From assembly GCA_003565625.1 (NCBI GenBank), contig PXBD01000064.1, positions 1-40,050 on the forward strand: a DNA stretch of 40,050 nt, read 5' to 3'. Both the position numbers and the translations under genes were made by a program. The notes under the pieces are model-generated. The model was given only the letters and a program-made list of their open reading frames with translations. It was not told where the DNA came from and did no database searches. Positions 1-5,424 of the stretch are shown piece after piece; positions within the stretch are counted from its first letter, which is position 1, and every line of letters begins with the position of its first letter. The DNA is from Gammaproteobacteria bacterium (GTDB lineage Bacteria > Pseudomonadota > Gammaproteobacteria > Xanthomonadales > Wenzhouxiangellaceae).

Positions 1-1
1 C

Positions 2-265
2 GTGTTGCCGCGACAGCTAAGCTTCAAACATACCCTCCGGGTTTGGGTGGCCTGGAGTCAACGGCAGTTCGTCTCTGATGCACCGGAAGACACAACAGGC
101 CTGCTCGGTCTGATCGCGCAGATCCGGGTTGGTAACAGACCTGGCCGAGTTGAGCCCCGGCATGTCAAGCGAAGACCGAAGCCTTTTCCACGGTTACAGA
201 CCACGCGAGAAAAAGCAGACGAAAACATAAAGATGTACGGTCGACCTCGAAGGGCTGCGGCTTAA
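2..265 (+). CDS. IS4-family transposase, C-terminal end (cut by window edge)
   Basis: The reading frame is open from the left edge and encodes 87 residues ending in TAA. It carries phrases typical of the end of IS4-type (DDE) transposases: a PRQLSFKHTLRVW segment near the start, then VGNRPGRVEPRHVKRRPKP in the middle, followed by a basic tail. The catalytic residues would lie upstream, outside the window, so whether the element is intact cannot be judged. The right end of the element probably lies in the 30 bases after the stop codon. No terminal repeat can be verified because the other end is not visible. The stop is only 33 bases upstream of the HigA-like gene, exactly where a higB toxin gene would be expected, so the insertion may have displaced it. 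Confidence 0.75.
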   Translation: MLPRQLSFKHTLRVWVAWSQRQFVSDAPEDTTGLLGLIAQIRVGNRPGRVEPRHVKRRPKPFPRLQTTREKADENIKMYGRPRRAAA

Positions 266-298
266 ATCAGTGCCATTCGATTATCATTGAGGTGCCCC

Positions 299-586
299 AT
301 GCTTATGCACAATCCACCACATCCCGGTGAGATCATTCGAGAGCTTTGTCTCGAGCCGCTAGATCTATCTGTCACCGAGGCTGCCAAGGCCTTGGGCGTC
401 AGCCGGAAAACCTTGAGCGCCATCGTCAATGGACGAGCTGGAATCAGTCCCGAAATGGCTGTTCGGTTGTCGATTGCTTTTGATACTACGTCAGAGAGTT
501 GGCTAAACCAACAAACCCAGTATGATCTTTGGAATGCTGAGCAGCACCGTAAAGAACTGCAGGTCAAACGTCTTGTGGCAGCCTAG
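299..586 (+). CDS. higA: HigA-like XRE-family antitoxin, orphan
   Basis: This small protein (95 residues from ATG 299) has the HigA/VapI layout: an N-terminal [11 protein letters not shown] motif and a helix-turn-helix ([21 protein letters not shown]). A C-terminal extension, [20 protein letters not shown], is characteristic of the family. HigA binds the HigB mRNA interferase and the operon promoter. A GAGG at 289-292 is spaced six bases from ATG 299; ATG 305 and an upstream TTG at 287 are alternatives. No higB precedes it, because the IS4 remnant ends at 265. The gene is followed after 13 bases by an attC-like site, so it is probably the first visible cassette of the array. Function is confident at family level; whether it still neutralises a toxin elsewhere is unknown. 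Confidence 0.85.
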   Translation: MLMHNPPHPGEIIRELCLEPLDLSVTEAAKALGVSRKTLSAIVNGRAGISPEMAVRLSIAFDTTSESWLNQQTQYDLWNAEQHRKELQVKRLVAA

Positions 587-598
587 CCAACGCCGATC

Positions 599-661
599 AC
601 ATAACAACCGGTTCAACTAGGACGCGGGCTTCGCCCGCGCCGGTCAACCAAAACGTTGGGC
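599..661 (+). other. attC site 1
   Basis: The R'' core is ACATAAC (599-605) and the R' core is GTTGGGC (655-661). The centre is a GC-rich hairpin, GCGGGC-TTC-GCCCGC, around 624-638, with imperfectly complementary L'' and L' arms (GGTTCAAC against GGTCAACC). The site is 63 bases long, within the short attC class. It follows the higA stop by 13 bases. Confidence 0.8.
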
Positions 662-676
662 TTCAAAGTTGTCGCG

Positions 677-712
677 TTGACAGGCTGTAGCCACAGGGCT
701 ACACTAAGTTTG
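677..712 (+). promoter_or_regulatory. Promoter and palindromic operator of the toxin-antitoxin cassette
   Basis: A consensus -35 TTGACA (677-682) is separated by 17 bases from a -10 TACACT (700-705). A perfect inverted repeat, TGTAGCC-ACAG-GGCTACA (686-703), fills the spacer and overlaps the -10, as expected for an autorepression operator bound by the antitoxin or toxin-antitoxin complex. Transcription should start at about 712, the GTG start codon of the toxin, which implies a leaderless mRNA. A cassette with its own promoter does not depend on the distant integron promoter. Confidence 0.7.
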
Positions 713-1002
713 TGGTGAGGGTACGGAAAACTGAGGTTTTTGCCAAGTGGCTGGACGGGCTGCGAGATGCTCGAGCCAAAGCCCGAATCCTTCTGCGGCT
801 CCGGCGGCTTTCTCTCCGGAACTTTGGCGACTGGAAGCCTGTTGGCGATAGTGTTTCTGAGCTGAGAATTGATTATGGTCCTGGCTACCGGGTTTACCTC
901 ACTCGCCGGGGAAATTCTGTAGTCATTCTTCTGGCTGGTGGCACCAAAAAATCTCAGAGTCGTGATATCAAACGGGCCATTGCATTGGCTCAGGAGTTGT
1001 AA
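712..1002 (+). CDS. HigB/Gp49-type toxin of a cassette-borne toxin-antitoxin pair
   Basis: This 96-residue protein belongs to the RelE/ParE-like Gp49 toxin group, the putative addiction module killer family seen with HI1419. The signature is the opening VRKTEVFAKWLDGLRD, then ARILLRLRRLSLRNFGDWKPVGDSVSELRIDYGPGYRVYLTR split along the fold, and a GGTKKSQSRDIKRA tail. Related toxins act as ribosome-dependent or free mRNA endonucleases. No ATG occurs near the start. GTG 712 sits exactly where the TTGACA/TACACT promoter should initiate, so a leaderless start is likely, with GTG 715 as the alternative. Toxin precedes antitoxin by six bases, the usual order for this family. The gene lies inside an integron cassette (656-1387), a common location where such pairs stabilise arrays. 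Confidence 0.88.
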   Translation: MVRVRKTEVFAKWLDGLRDARAKARILLRLRRLSLRNFGDWKPVGDSVSELRIDYGPGYRVYLTRRGNSVVILLAGGTKKSQSRDIKRAIALAQEL

Positions 1003-1008
1003 CCAACA

Positions 1009-1332
1009 ATGAGCAAGACTCGAACCTCTGAATTTGATGTAGCTGAGTATCTTCGCACGGACGAAGAAATAGAGGCCTATCTGGAGGCCTGTTTCGAGGA
1101 TCCTGAAGCAGATGCTGCCTTTATTGCCAAAGCACTTGGCGATATTGCCCGAGCCAAAGGCATGACCCAGGTTGCCCGAGATGCGGGCCTTTCCCGGGAA
1201 AGTTTGTATAAAGCTTTATCCGGTGAACGATCTCCTGAGTTCGACACAATCTTGAAGGTCACTCGAGCCCTGGGCATCCAGTTACATGCGGGCATCGCAG
1301 CCCAACAAAATGCTCAAGCGGACGTGGGGTAA
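1009..1332 (+). CDS. Antitoxin of the cassette-borne toxin-antitoxin pair (HI1420-type)
   Basis: This 107-residue XRE-type protein matches the 'addiction module antidote' family paired with HI1419-like toxins. It has an N-terminal segment DVAEYLRTDEEIEAYLEACFED, then FIAKALGDIARAKGMTQVA, and a helix-turn-helix AGLSRESLYKALSGERSPEFDTILKV across its two middle stretches. ATG 1009 has AGGAG at 992-996 at a long 12-base spacing, so translation probably also depends on coupling to the toxin stop codon at 1000-1002. The last eleven codons (from 1300) are written by the attC site itself, because the R'' core GCCCAAC lies in frame within the gene. That shows gene and recombination site have fused and explains the low-complexity AAQQNAQADVG ending. 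Confidence 0.88.
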   Translation: MSKTRTSEFDVAEYLRTDEEIEAYLEACFEDPEADAAFIAKALGDIARAKGMTQVARDAGLSRESLYKALSGERSPEFDTILKVTRALGIQLHAGIAAQQNAQADVG

Positions 1333-1393
1333 CTTCCGGGCCGGATAAGCCGGGCTGGGTCTGTGTCCGCGCCGCTTAGCATAGATGTTATAC
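1300..1393 (+). other. attC site 2
   Basis: R'' is GCCCAAC (1300-1306), the exact complement of the GTTGGGC that opens this cassette; R' is GTTATAC (1387-1393). The arms ATGCTCAAGCGG (1310-1321) and CCGCTTAGCAT (1373-1383) are complementary apart from one extra C on the left arm. That unpaired base is the kind of extrahelical base that sets strand choice in attC recombination. The site overlaps the 3' end of the antitoxin gene. Confidence 0.82.
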
Positions 1394-1408
1394 GCTCAAA
1401 AACACAGT

Positions 1409-2050
1409 ATGCATGTCGTATGTTTTGACATAGACGGGACGCTTGTACAGTCAGCGAGCTTCGACGGAGAGCTATACGAGGAGGCGATCCGGGCCGCTTT
1501 GGGAGTGGAGCTTCACACCGATATCTCTCGGTACAATAATGTGTCGGATAGTGGGATTCTCGCTGAGCTCCTTGGGGATTTTCCAGATACCGAGAGAGTT
1601 CGTTTGGCTCGAGAGGTCCGAATTGACTTTCTCAACCGCACCACGCGGTACGTCGCGGAGAATCCGCAACTGATACGGGAAGTGCCGGGGGCCGTCGCGT
1701 TAGTAGAGGTACTGCAAAACACGCCGATGATAGGGGTTTGCGTTGCGACAGGCGGCTGGGCTGAAACCGCTGCATTGAAACTCCGCTCTATCGGTCTCGA
1801 GCCCAGCAGCCTGGCTATTGCGACTAGCTCTGATGCTATGAGTCGTACCGAAATCATGCGTCTAGCGGAGTCACGAGTAACATACGGACCGGTGACGCGA
1901 CGAACATACTTCGGTGATGCGATCTGGGACAAAAGGGCTGCGGCAGAACTTGGCTACGATTTTATAGCGATTGGGGGCGGTGTGAGCCACCACGTGGCCT
2001 TTCCGGACCTTCGAGACGTTGAGGGTATTCTTAGGGAGTTGGGCGTATAA
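1409..2050 (+). CDS. HAD-superfamily hydrolase (cassette gene)
   Basis: A 213-residue protein with the haloacid dehalogenase fold. Motif I is FDIDGTL (nucleophile and acid Asp near the start), motif II is VATGG in the middle, and motif IV is YFGDAIWD near residue 165. An alpha-helical cap follows motif I, as in phosphoglycolate phosphatase-like members. Likely activity is phosphate monoester hydrolysis; the substrate cannot be told. ATG 1409 (MHVVCFDIDGTL) is chosen because homologues begin just before motif I. An in-frame ATG at 1385 would start inside the attC R' core. The stop codon TAA lies in the R'' core of the cassette's own attC. Codon use is clearly less GC-biased than in the core genes to the right, consistent with acquisition. 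Confidence 0.82.
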   Translation: MHVVCFDIDGTLVQSASFDGELYEEAIRAALGVELHTDISRYNNVSDSGILAELLGDFPDTERVRLAREVRIDFLNRTTRYVAENPQLIREVPGAVALVEVLQNTPMIGVCVATGGWAETAALKLRSIGLEPSSLAIATSSDAMSRTEIMRLAESRVTYGPVTRRTYFGDAIWDKRAAAELGYDFIAIGGGVSHHVAFPDLRDVEGILRELGV

Positions 2051-2131
2051 CAAATCGCTCAAGTTCGCTCCGGCCCTTCGGCCCTCCGCCGGACGCGGCT
2101 AACGCCGAGCCGCTTGGCTCAAACGTTATGT
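2045..2131 (+). other. attC site 3
   Basis: R'' is GTATAAC (2045-2051), the exact complement of the GTTATAC opening the HAD cassette; R' is GTTATGT (2125-2131). The left arm contains ATCGCTCAAG and the right arm CTTGGCTC, with an internal CCGGCC-CTTC-GGCC-like hairpin. The first 25 bases are nearly identical to those of attC 4, suggesting both come from the same species-level attC pool. Confidence 0.85.
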
Positions 2132-2162
2132 AACAACACTTTCAAACCCAAGGAGCATCATA

Positions 2163-2657
2163 ATGAAAAGAGAAAAAACCAGTGATACCGTCCAGCAGAT
2201 TCCACAGGAATGTATCGTTCGCATCCCTCCATGGGTATGGTTTCTGCTGTCACTTTTGGCCGGGCTAGGGCTGCATCGAATTGTGCCACTGGGGTTCATG
2301 CCACCAGAGGCAGGGTCAATATTTGGGTGGGTTATCGTTGGCTTGGGAATGGCCATTCTTGCATTGTCGGAGCGACAGTTCGCTCGTCACAGAACTTCTC
2401 ATGACAATCGAGGGATCACGTCCGCTCTTATCACTACAGGTCCGTTCCGGCTCTCAAGGAATCCTGTGTACCTTGGGCTCATGATAATGCTCGTCGGACT
2501 CGCGGTGACTTTCAACGTGCTGTGGCTTCTGATATCAATGCCATTGGCTTTTCTTGTCATTCAGTTTCATGTTGTGCCGAAGGAAGAGGCATGTCTACAA
2601 CAGCTGTTTCCCAACACCTATACGGGCTATCAGAGTTCGGTACGGCGCTGGCTATGA
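2163..2657 (+). CDS. Isoprenylcysteine carboxyl methyltransferase-like membrane protein (cassette gene)
   Basis: This 164-residue protein has about four hydrophobic segments and the C-terminal signature of the ICMT/PEMT-like family: TTGPFRLSRNPVYLGLMI for cofactor binding, then a VVPKEEACLQQLFP segment before the end. Bacterial members are mostly uncharacterised small membrane methyltransferases, so the substrate is unknown. ATG 2163 follows AGGAG (2151-2155) at seven bases. The gene begins 32 bases after the crossover point of attC 3 and stops 14 bases before attC 4, the tight packing of an integron cassette. Similar methyltransferase-like genes are familiar cargo in chromosomal cassette arrays (family knowledge). 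Confidence 0.82.
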   Translation: MKREKTSDTVQQIPQECIVRIPPWVWFLLSLLAGLGLHRIVPLGFMPPEAGSIFGWVIVGLGMAILALSERQFARHRTSHDNRGITSALITTGPFRLSRNPVYLGLMIMLVGLAVTFNVLWLLISMPLAFLVIQFHVVPKEEACLQQLFPNTYTGYQSSVRRWL

Positions 2658-2671
2658 AAGTCTGACTAATC

Positions 2672-2755
2672 GCATAACAAATCGCTCAAGTTCGTTCCGC
2701 GCTTCGCGCTCCACCGGACAGGGCGAACCTGCTCCGCGTGGTCCAAACGTCACGG
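2672..2755 (+). other. attC site 4, degenerate right core
   Basis: R'' is GCATAAC (2672-2678), matching the complement of the cassette's opening GTTATGT at six of seven bases. The left arm ATCGCTCAAGTTCG is shared with attC 3. The right end reads CCAAACGTCACGGGC, so where GTTRRRY is expected there is GTCACGG (from 2749). The bases after the crossover G belong to whatever flanks the array, so this end marks the array boundary or a decayed site. Confidence 0.65.
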
Positions 2756-3286
2756 GCTAGAACGAACTCGGCAATAGCCAGGTTTTCGGGACTGATAGGC
2801 AAAAGCTACCATGATTCGTTTCCGGCGAAGCATGACGCTTGTTCGTTGGCTAGTGGAGATTCCCGGCATGGGTGAAACGTGCTATCAGATTTGAATCCCG
2901 GCAGGGTCTCAAGATCGTGCTGGTCGCGTACGCCAAGTTCCGTTTCTTGGATTGACGGTTTGCCCGGATGGAAATCGTCGTGCAGGAACCGGTAGGTTAC
3001 CTGGCCCGGGTAGAAGATGTCGATCTCCGTCGACTGCAGTTCAGCGTCATCAATGTCGCCCTCGACCCGACGGGCGACGATGTCTGCCTCTTCAACCGCA
3101 AGCCCCAGGGTCTGCGGCAGCGCGGATGGCCCCGCGGCTGCCGCTGGGTGTGCGCAGGAACCGTTGCGGTAGGCGGATTTGCTACTGATGTCCAATCAAC
3201 TTGCCATGCCGCTGGCGGTTGATTTCGCCTGCCGTAGAATTCCTCAGGGCGCATACTGTAAGGCAGTAATCAAGGACGAATGATCC
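2756..3286. other. About 530 bases without an assignable gene
   Basis: No ORF here has a recognisable domain. The best coding-like stretch is a + frame from ATG 2968 to 3222 (84 residues). Over 3061-3120 its G/C content by codon position is about 75, 40 and 90 percent by hand count, which resembles real genes of this chromosome. That frame has an upstream stop at 2953 and a tail that looks random after about 3120. A minus-strand ORF at 2806-3195 looks like its shadow. It may be a decayed gene between the cassette array and the core chromosome. AAGGA at 3272-3276 is the ribosome site of the next gene. Confidence 0.3.
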
Positions 3287-4252
3287 ATGCGCGTATTTAC
3301 CAATCCGGTCGGCCCAGGCACGCTCTGGTTCGACAACCTGGCCACGGCCGACGGCACGCCGGTGGGCTACGATCCGCAGGCGCGAACCTTCGTTGCCTCG
3401 CCACCCTACTGCGCCAACCGCGAGGTCATCGGCTGCAACTGGATCGCGCCGGAGCCTGGTGCATTTTGCCGGTCTTGTGCGATGACGGCGCTGGCGCCGG
3501 ACCGCTCGATATTCAATGCCATGCCGAACTGGGCGCTGACCGAGGCGGCCAAACGCTGGGTGCTGGACAATCTGGGCCGCTGGAGTTGGTTCCGGCCGGA
3601 AGACCGCGGCACCCGCCCGGTTTTCCACATGCTCGCTGAAGGTCCGACCCCGGTGTCCATGGGGCATATCGAGGGCGTGGTGACGATCAGCGTGGCCGAG
3701 GCCGACGAGGTGGTCAGGACCACCCGGCGGCAAGCGCTGGACGAGCCCTACCGCACCATGATCGGCCACATGCGCCACGAAATAGCCCACATGCTGTGGT
3801 GGCGCCTGAGCCTGCGTGCCGATTTTCTCGAAGCATTTCGCGCCCTGTTCGGTGATGAACGGACCGACTATCAGGCGGCATTGCAACGCCACTACAATGA
3901 CGGCCCGCCGCCAAACTGGCGCGATCATTACCTGACCAGCTATGCCTCGGCCCATCCGCACGAAGACTGGGCCGAGACAGCGGCCAACCTGTTGCACCTG
4001 ACCGATATTGCCGACAGCTTTGCTGCTGCTGACCTGCACGCACCGGTCTTGCCTGAATCCGGCTGGGACGCCTACGCAGAAACGGATGCCGCACGGTTGA
4101 TTCACGTTTCCGCTACGCTGGCTATCGGTATCAATCATGTCAACCGCTCTATGGGGTTGTCGGATCTTTATCCATTCGTGGTCACTAGCGCGGCCTACCG
4201 CAAGCTGGCCTTCGTCCACGAGTGGTTGCGCCGAGGTGCACTGGGGAGGTAA
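3287..4252 (+). CDS. Putative zinc-dependent metallopeptidase with N-terminal zinc ribbon
   Basis: A 321-residue protein resembling the COG4307/zinc_peptidase family. Near the N-terminus C42, C50, C61 and C64 form a zinc-ribbon-like set. A gluzincin-type HEIAH motif is at residues 164-168, and HPHEDWAETAANLLH further on probably supplies the third metal ligand. No signal peptide is visible, so it is probably cytoplasmic. The family's substrate is unknown. ATG 3287 has AAGGA ten bases upstream. It heads a likely three-gene unit: the cytosine deaminase starts five bases after its stop with a strong ribosome site, and a SixA-type phosphatase follows. Confidence 0.82.
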   Translation: MRVFTNPVGPGTLWFDNLATADGTPVGYDPQARTFVASPPYCANREVIGCNWIAPEPGAFCRSCAMTALAPDRSIFNAMPNWALTEAAKRWVLDNLGRWSWFRPEDRGTRPVFHMLAEGPTPVSMGHIEGVVTISVAEADEVVRTTRRQALDEPYRTMIGHMRHEIAHMLWWRLSLRADFLEAFRALFGDERTDYQAALQRHYNDGPPPNWRDHYLTSYASAHPHEDWAETAANLLHLTDIADSFAAADLHAPVLPESGWDAYAETDAARLIHVSATLAIGINHVNRSMGLSDLYPFVVTSAAYRKLAFVHEWLRRGALGR

Positions 4253-4256
4253 TCGA

Positions 4257-4850
4257 GTGACAACGCTATTCAACAACCAGACAGTCATTGCCGAACCCGT
4301 CCTTGCGGTGATTGCGCACATGCCGACTGCAAGCCTGCCGGTGCTGATGGGCGATGACTTCAGTCGGCGCTTGAGTGATGCCGACTTCATGCGAATTGCC
4401 GCGTTGTTGGCGCAAAAAAGTTATGACGAAGGCGGTTGCCCGATCGGCGCGGTCATCGTCGATAACGAAAGCGGCCGAATAGTTGGCAAAGGCCACAACA
4501 CTCTGGTGCAGGAGAATCATCCCTACAACCACGGCGAAACGGCCGCCATTCGCGATGCCGGGCGAATCGACTTTGGCCGGACTACCTTGTTCACCTCTCT
4601 GAGCCCCTGCGAGATCTGTGCCGCGCTGGTTCACATGCGCGGGTTCGCGCGCGTGGTGGTGGGTGATGTCACCAACGCTTCGGGCACGGAACCGCTGCTG
4701 CGCGCCAGGGGAGTTCGGGTGGATATCCTCGAAGACAAGCGCGCTATCGAACTCTACGCGCGCTTCCGTACGGAAAAGCCTGATCTGGATCGTGAGGACT
4801 GGATAGGCGCCGGTGCTGTAGGTCGTCCGGTGGGCTCGAGTCAGTCATGA
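4257..4850 (+). CDS. Yeast-type (FCY1-like) cytosine/nucleoside deaminase
   Basis: A 197-residue zinc-dependent deaminase of the cytidine deaminase fold. The metal site is H92-G-E94 (NHGETAA) and P117-C118-xx-C121 (LSPCEIC). The closest pattern I know is fungal cytosine deaminase: CPIGAVIVD, GKGHNTLVQ, SLSPCEIC, RVVVGD, and an ending with an acidic DREDWIG, comparable to the DWFEDIG tail of FCY1. It differs from bacterial CodA, an amidohydrolase. The predicted reaction is cytosine to uracil plus ammonia, with other small N-heterocycles possible. GTG 4257 is chosen for GGGGAGG at 4243-4249, seven bases away; the frame is open further upstream into the previous gene. An N-terminal extension of about 35 residues precedes the usual family start. 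Confidence 0.82.
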   Translation: MTTLFNNQTVIAEPVLAVIAHMPTASLPVLMGDDFSRRLSDADFMRIAALLAQKSYDEGGCPIGAVIVDNESGRIVGKGHNTLVQENHPYNHGETAAIRDAGRIDFGRTTLFTSLSPCEICAALVHMRGFARVVVGDVTNASGTEPLLRARGVRVDILEDKRAIELYARFRTEKPDLDREDWIGAGAVGRPVGSSQS

Positions 4851-4911
4851 CAACCATCGGTTTGATGGGCGAGGTGAGCCGGGTAACGATGGCGCTGGCG
4901 CTGGAGTGATG

Positions 4912-5424
4912 ATGAAACGGCTGTTTCTGATTCGGCACGCCAAGTCCAGCTGGAAGCACCGTGGCCTGCGCGACCACGATCGTCCGCTCAACGGCCGCGG
5001 GCGGGGACAGCTCGAACTCATGCGGGATGTGGTTCAGGCCCAGGGTGCCCTCGACGGGCCGGTGTTCTGCAGCACCGCCCGGCGTGCCCGCCTGACCGTG
5101 GAGGGTTTGCTGGCCGGTGCGGTGCAGCCGCGCGTCGAGTTTGATTCGCGCCTGTACACCTTCGACTACCGCGACCTGCTGGATTGGCTTGGGCAACGTG
5201 ACGAGGACCGCATCACCCTGGTCGGCCACAACCCCGCCTTCGAAGATCTGGTCGACCACCTGTTGCCCGACGCGCCGGGTCACCTGCCAACCTGCGCCTT
5301 TGTGCACCTTGAGCTACCGGCCGACAACTGGAACGATGGGGATAAGAAGCCGGGCCGTCTGCTGTGTTTTACAACCCCGAAGGATCTGTTGGGCAAATGC
5401 AGGAATCAGGTAATACTGTCTTGA
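4912..5424 (+). CDS. SixA-like histidine phosphatase
   Basis: This protein of about 170 residues has the phosphoglycerate-mutase-like core of SixA. It opens with LIRHAKSSW, where H9 is the phospho-acceptor. It then has DRPLNGRGRGQ, CSTARRARLT with the phosphate-binding Arg, and the second catalytic His in LVGHNPAFEDL (H106). SixA of E. coli removes phosphate from phosphohistidine in ArcB or the PTSNtr phosphocarrier; the target here is unknown. Starts at GTG 4906, ATG 4909 and ATG 4912 are all in frame; GGAG at 4903-4906 best fits ATG 4912. The 3' end overlaps the convergent gene on the other strand by 19 bases, so no terminator separates them. Confidence 0.85.
   Translation: MKRLFLIRHAKSSWKHRGLRDHDRPLNGRGRGQLELMRDVVQAQGALDGPVFCSTARRARLTVEGLLAGAVQPRVEFDSRLYTFDYRDLLDWLGQRDEDRITLVGHNPAFEDLVDHLLPDAPGHLPTCAFVHLELPADNWNDGDKKPGRLLCFTTPKDLLGKCRNQVILS

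Larger units (their letters stand above)
599..2755 (+). mobile_element. Integron gene-cassette array without visible integrase
   Basis: Four attC-like sites (599-661, 1300-1393, 2045-2131, 2672-2755) separate compact units, all on the + strand with almost no space between gene and site. In each complete unit the first seven bases (crossover G plus TTRRRY-like) are the reverse complement of the R'' core of the unit's own attC. GTTGGGC at 655 pairs with GCCCAAC at 1300, and GTTATAC at 1387 with GTATAAC at 2045. GTTATGT at 2125 pairs with GCATAAC at 2672 with one mismatch. That rule follows from cassette circularisation. Cassette spans are 656-1387, 1388-2125 and 2126-2749. No intI gene or attI site is in the window, so this is either the distal part of a chromosomal integron or an integrase-less attC cluster (CALIN). 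Confidence 0.85.

Noticed and set aside
2806-3195. A 129-codon minus-strand ORF
   Set aside because: G/C by codon position favours the opposite strand frame, and the product has no recognisable domain or ribosome site.
4257-4850. TadA-type tRNA adenosine deaminase
   Set aside because: The metal motifs are shared, but the flanking sequence and C-terminal tail follow cytosine deaminase of the FCY1 type.
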